Shown piece by piece: positions 36,908-45,421 of a stretch of DNA of 64,000 nucleotides. Each line of letters opens with the position of its first letter. Within the stretch, counting starts at the first letter, position 1. Both the position numbers and the translations under genes were made by a program. Source of the stretch: Bacillus massilioanorexius (GTDB lineage Bacteria; Bacillota; Bacilli; Bacillales; DSM-1321); NCBI RefSeq assembly GCF_902374955.1, contig NZ_CABKRX010000094.1, forward strand, positions 310,001-374,000, given 5' to 3'. The notes beneath the pieces were generated by a model. That model saw only the letters and a list, made by a program, of their open reading frames with translations, was not told the origin of the DNA and ran no database searches.

Positions 36908-37789
36908 TTGGAAAAACAACAATTAGGTAAAATAATTAAAGAATTAAGGCAACAGCTTGGACTGTCACAAGCTGAATTGGCAGAAGGGATTTGCTCCCAA
37001 GCCCAAATTAGCAAGCTTGAAACAGGTGATGAATATCCATATAGCAATACGCTATATGAAATATCAAAGAAACTAGGCGTAGATATGAATTATTTCTTTC
37101 ATAAAATGGATTCACCTAATTTAGATTATGTTGAAGAAGTAAAGAATATCATTAGAAAATTCATACGCAATAGGGATTATGTTTCCATCTCCTACATTAT
37201 AAAAAAAGAAAAAAGCAGTCAGCTTTTTCAAACGACGTTAAATAAACAGTTTCTTCTATGGCATGAAGCAATTTGTATTTATTATTTAGAAAATAATAAA
37301 GATTTAGCTATCCAGCTATTAAAAGAAGCTTTAGAATTAACCAAAATGAAGGACCAATTTTTGAAAGAAAATGAGATTGAAATTTATTTAAGTATGGCCG
37401 TTATTCACGATGATGAAAATAAGCTAGACAATGCATTAGACATCTATTATGAGGCTTTGAATAAGATCAATCAGCTCCCTCAAAGAAAAAATTATAAGTT
37501 GAAACTTCGTGTGTTTTATGGATTATCAAGAGTGTTAGTACAAATGGAACGTTTTGAAGAAGGTTTGGAGTACGCTAGAAAAGGTGTTAGCTTATGCTTG
37601 AATAAGGAAACGCTTTATTTATTAGGAGAGCATTTATTTATGGTCGGTTATTGTTTATCGAAGTTAGACAAAAAACAAGATTCTACACCATACTTCAAAG
37701 ACTCTATACATATTTTTAATTTGGAGAAAAAAATCCAAATGTCTGACTTAGTAAAAGAAGAAATGAAAGAGCAACAAGTTAAAATATAA
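36908..37789 (+). CDS. PlcR-like transcriptional regulator with HTH and TPR domains
   Basis: A 293-residue regulator. Residues 5-60 form an XRE-type HTH (IIKELRQQLGLSQAELAEGI, then SQAQISKLETGDEYP). The remainder is helical with TPR-like repeats (LAIQLLKEALEL, NALDIYYEALNKI, EGLEYARKGVSL), the layout of RNPP regulators such as PlcR that bind an exported, re-imported peptide. The TTG at 36908 fits GGGGAAG; the upstream in-frame ATG would add 26 residues unlike the family. A small secreted peptide gene follows, as papR follows plcR. Confidence 0.87.
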   Translation: MEKQQLGKIIKELRQQLGLSQAELAEGICSQAQISKLETGDEYPYSNTLYEISKKLGVDMNYFFHKMDSPNLDYVEEVKNIIRKFIRNRDYVSISYIIKKEKSSQLFQTTLNKQFLLWHEAICIYYLENNKDLAIQLLKEALELTKMKDQFLKENEIEIYLSMAVIHDDENKLDNALDIYYEALNKINQLPQRKNYKLKLRVFYGLSRVLVQMERFEEGLEYARKGVSLCLNKETLYLLGEHLFMVGYCLSKLDKKQDSTPYFKDSIHIFNLEKKIQMSDLVKEEMKEQQVKI

Positions 37790-37820
37790 CTATCATTATA
37801 TGATTATATGCAAAACGAAG

Positions 37821-37841
37821 AATACGAGAGAATATCGTATT
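37821..37841. promoter_or_regulatory. Candidate operator upstream of the signal peptide gene
   Basis: AATACGA and TCGTATT form a perfect 7-bp inverted repeat with a 7-bp spacer, between the regulator and the peptide gene. It does not match the PlcR box, but it has the size of a dimeric HTH site. The regulator could act here. Confidence 0.4.
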
Positions 37842-37927
37842 AAAATATCGAAATTTGCTCGTTTTTGAAGAAAATATGATATTTTGTTTTATTGTATGAT
37901 ATAGAAAATGGAAAGGAGAGATGAAGA

Positions 37928-38056
37928 ATGAAGAAAGTTATTGCCCAAGTATGTGTTGCAGCTGCATTATTTGGTTTTGCGTTTGCAGGAGGAGTAGTTC
38001 CTCAAGGCGGCGGAAGTCCAATTATGCCAACTGACTTATTACCGACACAACATTAA
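37928..38056 (+). CDS. Putative secreted signalling peptide precursor (PapR-like)
   Basis: A 42-residue protein too short for routine gene calling. It has an export signal: MKKVIAQ, a hydrophobic core (VCVAAALFGFAFA) and a likely cleavage after AFA. The remaining 22 residues are GGVVPQGGGSPIMPTDLLPT then QH. PapR precursors are about 48 residues, exported, processed to a short C-terminal peptide (for example ending DLPFEF) and re-imported to bind PlcR. Here the TDLLP segment could play that part. ATG 37928 follows AAGGAGAG. A terminator follows at 38144. Confidence 0.75.
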   Translation: MKKVIAQVCVAAALFGFAFAGGVVPQGGGSPIMPTDLLPTQH

Positions 38057-38143
38057 TCTAAACCAAACTACATAAGAAAACTACTTCAAGAGTAATCATT
38101 TTTCCATTCATTATACATGTTCTACCTTAATCTACCATCTTTT

Positions 38144-38175
38144 AAACCAAAGAGTTTAATCTTTGGTTTTTTTTT
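38144..38175 (+). terminator. Intrinsic terminator downstream of the peptide gene
   Basis: AAACCAAAG pairs with CTTTGGTTT, followed by at least six more T. The rest of the gap 38057-38401 shows no gene. Confidence 0.88.
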
Positions 38176-38401
38176 AGCTCTTATTAACTGAATTCCGTGA
38201 ATTTTGAAATTAGTTCCGAAACGACTGTAAAATCTACGCTAATCTAGCGAAAAGTGAGATTCTGAGCGTTAATTAATAAAATACTATTTTGTATAAAAGT
38301 TTTTTGAGTATTACTAGATTTGTAAAAATATTAATAAATTAGGTTTAACAAGGTAATCACTTGGGTAAATGAAATATGTGTTCAATAAGGAGGACAAGAA
38401 G

Positions 38402-38578
38402 ATGAGAAATAATCCATATTTATTAACGTATTCAAAAGATGGTGTTTCATATTTCAAATGGTTTGCAACAGAAATGGAAATGGATCAGTTTATCGATAAC
38501 AATGAAGGAATCGAAGTTAATGAGGGCATACATATAAAGGATTCTGAAACAATAAGAGGTTTTAGAAGAAAGGCGTAA
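38402..38578 (+). CDS. Small hypothetical protein, 58 residues
   Basis: ATG 38402 lies behind a perfect AAGGAGG. The product (MRNNPYLLTYSKDGVSYFKW...) is soluble and acidic in the middle, with a basic end. A strong terminator follows. It is monocistronic. The YSKDGVSYFKWF text resembles small Bacillus proteins of unknown function; no role can be assigned. Confidence 0.75.
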   Translation: MRNNPYLLTYSKDGVSYFKWFATEMEMDQFIDNNEGIEVNEGIHIKDSETIRGFRRKA

Positions 38579-38591
38579 CATATAGGTTTCC

Positions 38592-38631
38592 AAAAAGCAG
38601 TGCTTATTTTTCGTGAAGCACTGCTTTTTAC
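38592..38631 (+). terminator. Intrinsic terminator
   Basis: AAAAAGCAGTGCTT pairs perfectly with AAGCACTGCTTTTT (14 bp). Confidence 0.92.
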
Positions 38632-38682
38632 TGTCTGATTATGATTAAGACATAAAGTATTGTTGAAATTTATGAGATGATA

Positions 38683-38975
38683 TTCAACTTTCGAGGAATG
38701 TGGTTCAACTTTCTGGATATATCGTTCAATTTTCAATCAAATTGATTCAACTTTAGGTAGTTTTGGTTCAACTTCCTAACTTAAAGCGTTTTAGACCAGG
38801 AATAGAATAGTCGTAAACGAACAAGCAAAGCCTAATTTAGGATCTGTTTGTTTTAGGTAATAATAAGTTCCTATAGTAGTAATTTATGAGGTTCAATTTT
38901 CTAGTAAAACAGTTTAACTTCCACCCAATTTGATTCATCTTTTACTAGTTTTGCTTCAACTTTTTGATTTTCAGA
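38683..38975. repeat. Array of TTCAACTTTC repeats with an exact 21-bp period
   Basis: TTCAACTT-type words start at 38683, 38704, 38725, 38746 and 38767, each exactly 21 bp apart. A second block starts at 38892, 38913, 38934 and 38955, again 21 bp apart. The ten-base core is kept with few changes (TTCAACTTTC, TTCAATTTTC, TTCATCTTTT), while the 11 bases between copies vary. Twenty-one bp is two helical turns, and also seven codons: on the minus strand the core reads KVE in a heptad pattern, but stops interrupt it. The array lies in a 700-bp gene-free gap upstream of nrdI. Confidence 0.8.
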
Positions 38976-39114
38976 CATTTAGCCATGTCTATATATCGCT
39001 ATAAACAAAAAAACGACAAAATATGAATAGGTATTGTGTAAGAAAGAATAGAGTTGGCTAGGCTTCATGTACGATAATCAATGATTTGTCGAATTTTATA
39101 GAAAAATACCACAA

Positions 39115-39163
39115 ACACAAGTTATAGTATTATAATCTTGATTATTGATACTATATGTAGTAG
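39115..39163. promoter_or_regulatory. Candidate pair of NrdR boxes upstream of nrdI
   Basis: ACACAAGTTATAGTAT (39115) and ATACTATATGTAGTAG (39148) both resemble the 16-bp NrdR box and are about three helical turns apart, centre to centre 33 bp. NrdR represses ribonucleotide reductase operons by binding such pairs. The match is imperfect, so this is tentative. Confidence 0.4.
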
Positions 39164-39336
39164 TATTTTGATTTGAAGAGAATTATTCAAGTTTTCGATA
39201 ATACATATATCATAATGCTAGATACCTAGGAAGTAAAGCTTAGATGATTCTGAATACATATTTTATTATGAGATTTTGCTATAATGGAAAATGTGTGTCG
39301 AATTGAATTTGAAGTTGAGGTGTGAATGGAAATACT

Positions 39337-39720
39337 ATGTTAATTGTATATGATAGTTTAACAGGTAATGTAAAACGTTTTATTCAAAAAGTAGAATCCA
39401 AAGCTCAAAAAATTACGGAGGGCCTGATTGTGAAGGAGCCTTTTATTCTTGTTACGTATACAGTAGGATTTGGTGAAGTTCCAAAGAGTACGATCGATTT
39501 TTTATCGAATAATTACCCTTTCCTACAAGGGGTTGCGACAAGTGGTAATAGAGTATGGGGAGCCAATTTTGGTAAAGCGGGTGAGCGAATTTCCAATAAA
39601 TATCTAGTGCCTCTTCTTTTAAAATTCGAATTAAGTGGAACAAAACAAGATATTGAGGTTTTTAAACAGGGGGTTGCACAGTTAGATGAAAGAACAAATT
39701 CCGAAATGGTTAAAGCTTAA
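39337..39720 (+). CDS. nrdI: Flavodoxin-like ribonucleotide reductase maturation protein
   Basis: A 127-residue NrdI that provides oxidant for building the manganese-tyrosyl radical of NrdF. LIVYDSLTGNVKRFIQKV binds FMN; LVTYTVGFGEVP and VATSGNRVWGANFGKAG are family landmarks. ATG 39337 aligns with the start of B. subtilis NrdI; a GTG at 39322 is in frame but lies against the GAGG site. The 3' end overlaps nrdE by 35 bases. Confidence 0.93.
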   Translation: MLIVYDSLTGNVKRFIQKVESKAQKITEGLIVKEPFILVTYTVGFGEVPKSTIDFLSNNYPFLQGVATSGNRVWGANFGKAGERISNKYLVPLLLKFELSGTKQDIEVFKQGVAQLDERTNSEMVKA

Positions 39721-41785
39721 CAACGAAATAATGATTAAAAAAGATGGTGTTTTTCAATTTGAGAAAGACAGAGAAGCTGCTCACAGTTATTTTGTAGATA
39801 ACATTAATCAAAACACGGTCTTTTTTCATGATTTAAAAGAAAAATTAGACTATCTAATTAAGAATGATTACTATGAGGAAGAGTTTCTAAATAAATACTC
39901 TTATGAGCAAATAAAAGAAATATATGATATCGCTTATGAAAGAAAATTTCGTTTTTCTTCATATATGTCAGCTTTCAAGTTTTATAATGACTATGCTTTA
40001 AAAACAAATGATAAAGCGAAAATTCTTGAGAGATACGAAGATCGTATTGCGATTGTGGCTTTATATCTAGCTGATGGCGATTTTGAAAAAGCAAAAAAAT
40101 TAACAAAGATGTTAATTAACCAAGAGTTTCAGCCTGCTACCCCTACATTCCTTAATGCAGGGCGTAAAAGAAGAGGTGAGCTTGTAAGCTGCTTCCTTTT
40201 AGAGATGAATGATTCTTTGAATGATATTTCTATGGGTGAGAACATTGCAATGCAATTGTCAAAAGTAGGTGGAGGCGTTTCAACGAATTTATCAAAAATT
40301 CGTGCGAAGGGTGAGCCTATTAAAGATATTGAAAATGCAACAAAAGGTGTAGTTGGCGTTATGAAGCTGTTAGACCATGCATTCCGATATGCTGATCAAA
40401 TGGGTCAACGTCAAGGCTCTGGAGCAGTTTATCTCAATATTTTTCATAAGGATATTAACGATTTTCTTGAAACGAAAAAGATATCTGCTGATGAAGATGT
40501 TCGTGTGAAAACTTTATCAATTGGAGTGGTTATACCGGATAAATTTATCGAGTTAGCAAGAGAAGATAAAGATATGTATGTGTTCTATCCTTATTCGGTT
40601 TATAAAGAATATGGACAGCATTTAGATGAATTAAATATAGATGACATGTACGATGAACTAGTGGATAATCCGAATGTTCGTAAGGATAAATTAAATCCAA
40701 GAAGATTATTGGAGAAAATTGCCGCGCTTCGATTTGAGTCTGGTTATCCGTACATTATGTTTAAAGATAATGTTAATCATGTTCATACAAATAACCATAT
40801 TTCAGAAGTGAAATTTAGCAACTTATGTTCAGAAGTGTTACAGGCTTCTATTCCATCTAATTATACGGACTATGGTGAGGAAGATGATATTGGCTTAGAT
40901 ATTTCTTGTAATTTAGCATCTCTTAATATCGTAAATGTGATGGATAATAAAAGTATTAAAGAAACCGTTAAATTAAGTATTGATGCATTAACAATTGTAT
41001 CGGAAAAAACGAGTATTAAAAATGCTCCAGCTGTACAAAAAGGGAATAAATTAATGAGAAGTGTTGGGCTAGGTGCTATGAATTTGCATGGATACTTAGC
41101 TAAAAATAAAATCAATTATGAAAGTGAGGAAGCAAGAGATTTTGCTAACACATTTTTCATGATGATGAATTATTATTCGATCGAGCGATCTATGGAAATT
41201 GCGAAAGAAACTGGTATCAAATATTATCGATTTGAAGAGTCAACATATGCAACGGGCGAGTACTTTAATCAATACTTGCGGGAAGATTTTTCACCAAAAT
41301 CCGATAAAGTGAAATCTTTGTTTGAAGGAATGGATATACCAACTATTGAAGATTGGTGTAAGCTAAAGGACAATGTTATGAAATACGGCTTAACGAATAG
41401 TTACCGTCTCTGCATTGCACCTACTGGCTCTATTTCGTATGTTCAATCAGCTACAGCATCCGTTATGCCAATTATGGAACGTATTGAAGAGAGAACGTAC
41501 GGTAACTCTAAGACCTATTATCCAATGCCGTATTTAAGCAGAGAAAACTGGTTCTTTTTCAAAGAGGCATATGATATGGATATGTTTAGAGTAGTTGATA
41601 TGATTGCTACTATTCAGCGCCACGTCGATCAAGGAATTTCTTTCACTCTTTTCTTAAAAGATACGATGACAACAAGAGATTTAAATAAGATTGACCTATA
41701 TGCTCACCATAAAGGAATTAAAACATTATATTACGCTAGAACGAAGGATACAGGTCAAGAAGGATGTCTGTCTTGTACGATTTAA
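39686..41785 (+). CDS. nrdE: Class Ib ribonucleoside-diphosphate reductase, alpha subunit
   Basis: A 699-residue catalytic subunit that reduces ribonucleoside diphosphates to deoxy forms. The active-site cysteines appear in ELVSCFLLEMND and SNLCSEVLQASIP; the C-terminal shuttle pair is GCLSCTI. RLCIAPTGSISYVQSATASV forms the substrate site. Text is close to B. subtilis NrdE throughout and there is no intein or intron, unlike the SP-beta prophage copy. It is translated in overlap with nrdI and stands 18 bp before nrdF. Confidence 0.97.
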   Translation: MKEQIPKWLKLNNEIMIKKDGVFQFEKDREAAHSYFVDNINQNTVFFHDLKEKLDYLIKNDYYEEEFLNKYSYEQIKEIYDIAYERKFRFSSYMSAFKFYNDYALKTNDKAKILERYEDRIAIVALYLADGDFEKAKKLTKMLINQEFQPATPTFLNAGRKRRGELVSCFLLEMNDSLNDISMGENIAMQLSKVGGGVSTNLSKIRAKGEPIKDIENATKGVVGVMKLLDHAFRYADQMGQRQGSGAVYLNIFHKDINDFLETKKISADEDVRVKTLSIGVVIPDKFIELAREDKDMYVFYPYSVYKEYGQHLDELNIDDMYDELVDNPNVRKDKLNPRRLLEKIAALRFESGYPYIMFKDNVNHVHTNNHISEVKFSNLCSEVLQASIPSNYTDYGEEDDIGLDISCNLASLNIVNVMDNKSIKETVKLSIDALTIVSEKTSIKNAPAVQKGNKLMRSVGLGAMNLHGYLAKNKINYESEEARDFANTFFMMMNYYSIERSMEIAKETGIKYYRFEESTYATGEYFNQYLREDFSPKSDKVKSLFEGMDIPTIEDWCKLKDNVMKYGLTNSYRLCIAPTGSISYVQSATASVMPIMERIEERTYGNSKTYYPMPYLSRENWFFFKEAYDMDMFRVVDMIATIQRHVDQGISFTLFLKDTMTTRDLNKIDLYAHHKGIKTLYYARTKDTGQEGCLSCTI

Positions 41786-41803
41786 GGAAGGGGAAACTGG
41801 ATA

Positions 41804-42778
41804 ATGAGCAAAGTTTTTGATGCAGCCAATTGGTCAAAGCATGATGATAATTTTACACAAATGTTTTACAATCAAAATACGAAACAGTTTTGGCTACCAG
41901 AGGAGATCAGTTTAAATGGAGATTTACTTACTTGGAAATTTTTAAATGATCAAGAAAAAGATACGTATAAAAAAGTGTTAGCGGGGTTAACACTTTTAGA
42001 CACTGAGCAAGGTAATACTGGAATGCCAAGAATTGCAGAGAGAGTAGAAGGTCATCAACGAAAAGCAGTTCTCAATTTTATGGCTATGATGGAAAACGCC
42101 GTACACGCGAAATCATATTCAAATATATTTCTAACTCTTGCTTCTACAGAGGAAATTAATGATGTGTTTGAATGGGTAAAAGAAAATAAATATTTACAAA
42201 ATAAAGCAAAGATGATTGTCGGTATTTACGATCAAATTAAAGAAGATGATTCAATAAGCTTATATAAAGCTATGGTTGCTTCCGTTTATTTAGAAAGCTT
42301 TCTTTTTTATAGTGGTTTTTATTATCCTTTATATTTTTATGGTCAAGGGAAGCTTATGCAAGCTGGAGAAATCATCAACTTAATCATTCGTGATGAAGCC
42401 ATTCATGGTGTATACATTGGTTTATTAGCACAAGAAATTTATAATAATCAAGATGAACAAACAAAGGTAGAATTGAAGAAATTTGCTCTTGATTTACTTC
42501 ATCAATTGTATGAGAATGAAATGCTGTACACAGCTGATGTTTACGACCAGGTTAACTTAACATCAGATGTTAAGAAATTTGTTCGCTACAATGCAAATAA
42601 GGCACTTCAAAATTTAGGATTTGAGCCGGAATTTGAAGAGGAAGATGTAAATCCAATTGTGTTAAATGGTCTTGATACGAAAACGAAATCACACGATTTC
42701 TTCTCCATGAAAGGTAATGGTTATAAAAAAGCTTTAGTTGAGCATGTGAAGGACGAAGATTTCTATTTTGATAAGTAA
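41804..42778 (+). CDS. nrdF: Class Ib ribonucleoside-diphosphate reductase, beta subunit
   Basis: A 324-residue radical-bearing subunit. Metal ligands and the radical tyrosine appear in order: LLDTEQGN (about residue 63), AVHAKSYSNIF (about 101) and IIRDEAIHGVYIG (about 191). It holds the dimanganese-tyrosyl cofactor assembled with NrdI. ATG follows AAGGAAGGGG. Confidence 0.96.
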   Translation: MSKVFDAANWSKHDDNFTQMFYNQNTKQFWLPEEISLNGDLLTWKFLNDQEKDTYKKVLAGLTLLDTEQGNTGMPRIAERVEGHQRKAVLNFMAMMENAVHAKSYSNIFLTLASTEEINDVFEWVKENKYLQNKAKMIVGIYDQIKEDDSISLYKAMVASVYLESFLFYSGFYYPLYFYGQGKLMQAGEIINLIIRDEAIHGVYIGLLAQEIYNNQDEQTKVELKKFALDLLHQLYENEMLYTADVYDQVNLTSDVKKFVRYNANKALQNLGFEPEFEEEDVNPIVLNGLDTKTKSHDFFSMKGNGYKKALVEHVKDEDFYFDK

Positions 42779-42801
42779 AATAGTTAGGAGCAAAGAAGAA
42801 C

Positions 42802-43236
42802 GTGACAAAACAAATTAAAGTAAAGTATTTCGACAAAGAAATAGAAAAAATCAATAAAATTGCCATTGGAGATTGGATTGATTTACGTGCTGCTGCTACT
42901 GTGGAATTAAAGCAATTCGATTTTCATTTAATTCCTCTTGGTGTTGGAATGAAGTTACCTGCTGGATATGAGGCAAATGTTGTACCTCGTTCTAGCACAT
43001 TTAAGAATTTTGGGATTTTACAAACGAACTCATATGCAGTCATTGATGAATCATACTGTGGCAATGACGATCAATGGTTCTTCCCTGCATTAGCCATGCG
43101 AGATACAGTAATACAAAAAGGTGATCGTATTTGCCAATTCCGAATTAATAAAAAAATGGAAACAGTAGAAATACTAGAAGTGGAAGAATTAGATCGTGTA
43201 AGCAGAGGCGGATTAGGTTCAACAGGAACAAAATAA
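42802..43236 (+). CDS. dut: dUTP diphosphatase (dUTPase), YosS/YncF type
   Basis: A 144-residue trimeric dUTPase-fold protein with the five motifs: WIDLRAA, VPRSSTFKNFGILQTNS, VIDESYCGNDDQW, GDRICQFRINKK and GGLGSTGT. It hydrolyses dUTP to dUMP, which supports dTTP synthesis and keeps uracil out of DNA. GTG start 23 bp after nrdF, so it is the fourth gene of the operon. The order nrdE, nrdF, dUTPase recalls the SP-beta prophage nucleotide cluster. Confidence 0.93.
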   Translation: MTKQIKVKYFDKEIEKINKIAIGDWIDLRAAATVELKQFDFHLIPLGVGMKLPAGYEANVVPRSSTFKNFGILQTNSYAVIDESYCGNDDQWFFPALAMRDTVIQKGDRICQFRINKKMETVEILEVEELDRVSRGGLGSTGTK

Positions 43237-43249
43237 ATGATGAATCAAA

Positions 43250-43290
43250 GAGGGTGTCCAAAAGTAATAGGCGGTGGACACCCTCTTACA
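43250..43290 (+). terminator. Intrinsic terminator of the nrd operon
   Basis: GAGGGTGTCCA pairs perfectly with TGGACACCCTC, with a short T-containing tail. Confidence 0.85.
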
Positions 43291-43362
43291 TTTTACATTC
43301 CATGAAAGAAAGCAAAGCACAGGAATTTCTGTTTTTGGTAGAAAGTAAGAAAATATCTACAT

Positions 43363-43417
43363 AAAAGGTTGTTTCAAAAGTGATAAAACTCACATTTGAA
43401 ACAACCTTTTATATTTT
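43363..43417. terminator. Second, bidirectional-looking terminator
   Basis: AAAAGGTTGTTTCAAA pairs with TTTGAAACAACCTTTT, extended by GTG/CAC near the loop. It backs up the terminator at 43250; no gene lies between them. Confidence 0.85.
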
Positions 43418-43554
43418 TAAAAAAACAAGATAAATATTTTGAATTTTTTGTTAACGGGGAGTATAATAAAAAACAATACATTTTACACTATATTTGTTAA
43501 AATTAAACAATTTTAAAGTGATGAAATGTAAAATGAATCTATGAGGTGATATGT

Positions 43555-43851
43555 ATGAACGTAATACTTTCTCCGTCTGTTGATCTCATTGTAGTTGGTC
43601 TGATGTCAGTCATTTTTCTATTGGCATTAATAAAGGATCAACGAATCCTTTCAATTATCATTTCAAGATTATTTCTGGTAGTAGGTTGTGTAATATTTGT
43701 GGAATATTTTTTTGTTGGTAGCTGGAGTAATATAAATGTTCTCGAATCGGGAAGTCTATTTTTTGAATGTGGTTTACTATCATTCATCATTAGTAGTTTT
43801 GTTATTTATAAACGACAAGCAAGACACTTATTTCATTCCGAAAATCACTAA
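43555..43851 (+). CDS. Small membrane protein, 98 residues
   Basis: ATG 43555 is six bases after GAGGTG. Three hydrophobic segments (DLIVVGLMSVIFLLALI, IIISRLFLVVGCVIFVEYFF, LLSFIISSFVIY) leave little soluble sequence; the C-terminus is basic and probably cytoplasmic. No family recognised. It is monocistronic with a weak hairpin after it (43861-43898). Confidence 0.7.
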   Translation: MNVILSPSVDLIVVGLMSVIFLLALIKDQRILSIIISRLFLVVGCVIFVEYFFVGSWSNINVLESGSLFFECGLLSFIISSFVIYKRQARHLFHSENH

Positions 43852-43977
43852 TTGAGTGAACATCAGGGGTATCTAAAATTTTTAGGTGCCCTTTTTATAT
43901 GTGATTTTAGAAGTGAAACGAATTAACATGTAAATCGTATAACATATAGAATGCAAAACGCTAGTGGAGGGATAAAT

Positions 43978-44415
43978 GTGAAAAAGCTTGTTTGTGGTAC
44001 TTTATTATTCTTACTACTTGCTGCTGGCTGTAGTTCAAATAATGATAATAAAAAGCTTACGTTTTCCGAGGTTAAATTAGAAGATACTGATGAAGATATT
44101 CAGTCATTTGTAAATGCTTCTACAGATAAAAATGGTATCTATTTGTATCAAGATAAAGGAAAAAGACTTTTTGTTTTCTTTAACGGAAAGAACCAGGAAG
44201 TAGAGAATGAGGCTGTTTTCTATAAGAATTTCGATGTGAAAAGTGAAAAACAAACGATAAAATTATTTATTGAACAAGCTGCTACAACTAGTGATGAACA
44301 AAAGAATCTACAAAAACAGATGCTATATGAAGTGAAATTTAATAAAAAATACGATACCATTCTGCTTTTTAATAATGGTAAAAATGACTCGTTTACCACT
44401 GTGTCAGGTAGGTAA
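43978..44415 (+). CDS. Putative lipoprotein, 145 residues
   Basis: GTG 43978 behind GGAGGGATAAAT starts a lipoprotein signal (VKKLVCGTLLFLLLAAGCSS) with cysteine of the lipobox LAAGC. The mature part is charged and soluble (KLTFSEVKLEDTDEDIQSFV...) and ends in GRY-like text. No domain recognised. It should be anchored to the outer face of the membrane. The frame is open further upstream (43951), but without a ribosome binding site. Confidence 0.78.
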   Translation: MKKLVCGTLLFLLLAAGCSSNNDNKKLTFSEVKLEDTDEDIQSFVNASTDKNGIYLYQDKGKRLFVFFNGKNQEVENEAVFYKNFDVKSEKQTIKLFIEQAATTSDEQKNLQKQMLYEVKFNKKYDTILLFNNGKNDSFTTVSGR

Positions 44416-44580
44416 TAGCAGGAATTAAGTTTTATTCAGCATAGAGTATAGAAATAACATAGCGATAAGTTTATAATTTATTTGGTATCAAAGTTTTTTA
44501 TTAGACTATGAAACTATAAAAAAGGGTAGATAAAGAATAGTGTTATTACATATCGAGTATATGTAGAAGGAGGTATTATT

Positions 44581-44808
44581 ATGATGATTGCATTAGTAGC
44601 AGTAGTACTGATTTTTTCCATCCCAATTATTGCGATTATAACTAGTCATTCTGAAAAACAAACCAAGCTTAAGCGTGATATATTAAAAGATGAATTAGAA
44701 TTAGAAAGATTGAAACAAGAAAATTTCTTAATTGAAACAGAAAAGTTAAAATTAGAAATACAAAAAATGGAGACAGATTTAACGAAGGATAATCATAAAA
44801 TCTTATAA
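44581..44808 (+). CDS. Small membrane-anchored coiled-coil protein, 75 residues
   Basis: Behind AGAAGGAGG, an N-terminal membrane segment (MIALVAVVLIFSIPIIAIIT) is followed by about 50 residues of highly charged helix (LKDELELERLKQENFLIETE) with heptad leucines. The plan is like PspB-type or similar stress-membrane adaptors, but I cannot assign it. A terminator follows. Confidence 0.7.
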   Translation: MMIALVAVVLIFSIPIIAIITSHSEKQTKLKRDILKDELELERLKQENFLIETEKLKLEIQKMETDLTKDNHKIL

Positions 44809-44848
44809 AAGTGTGTGAATTTGCCATTAGGATTTTATTAATAAAAGA

Positions 44849-44882
44849 ACACAACGATTTTGAAAAAAATCGTTGTGTTATC
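44849..44882. terminator. Intrinsic terminator between convergent genes
   Basis: AACACAACGATTT pairs perfectly with AAATCGTTGTGTT (13 bp). It serves the coiled-coil gene, and possibly the minus-strand gene ending at 44916. Confidence 0.85.
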
Positions 44883-44915
44883 AAAAAGTTTCTGAAAGAA
44901 TATCATGTATATTTT

Positions 44916-45110
44916 TTACACAAGCTCGTCTTTATTACATTTATAAGCATCCCACGCAAACATAATACTTAAAACCAATGAAAGAAAGGCAACAAATAAG
45001 GATTCTTTAATAGGTAAACCATATCTTATAACAAGAAACGAGATAAAACCAGTAATGCATAAGATTCCTAATACTAAGAAAAAGTTTTCTAAAGCCTTTG
45101 TTTTCTTCAA
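44916..45110 (-). CDS. Small membrane protein, 64 residues
   Basis: TTG 45110 lies behind GGGGGATG. Two hydrophobic segments (FFLVLGILCITGFISFLVI and ESLFVAFLSLVLSIMFAWDA) are joined by a short loop; the ends are charged. No family recognised. Confidence 0.65.
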   Translation of the reverse strand: MKKTKALENFFLVLGILCITGFISFLVIRYGLPIKESLFVAFLSLVLSIMFAWDAYKCNKDELV

Positions 45111-45421
45111 AAAACATCCCCCATTTATAAAAATTTCTTAACGACAGTTACGAGCAGAGTTTACAACTGAAGTTATCCCCGTAGAAATTTATTTTACTAT
45201 AATATCACAAATTTAATATTTTTACTTGTCTGAAGTTTTAGATGAAAAAACGGTGTTTTATTATTAATAAAATATTCAAAATCTGATGAATGGTGATAGT
45301 TGTTTAGGTAACAAACTCTATATCTAAGCTTGAACTCACGCATGTTTCGTTTGTCCTTTTTATATCTATTCATGAGATGATACTTTTTTATTTTTGCAAA
45401 CTAGTAATGGAGGAAGAAACG
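45111..45421. other. Gap without a recognised gene
   Basis: Contains the upstream regions of the minus-strand membrane protein and the plus-strand HD-domain gene. No hairpin with a T-run or RNA motif was found. Confidence 0.4.

Noticed and set aside
38683..38975. CRISPR array
   Set aside because: The conserved core is only about ten bases, the period is 21 bp, the copies vary, and there are no cas genes nearby.
39686..41785. Intein or intron in nrdE, as in the SP-beta prophage copy
   Set aside because: The reading frame is continuous at the family's usual length, and all active-site motifs are uninterrupted.
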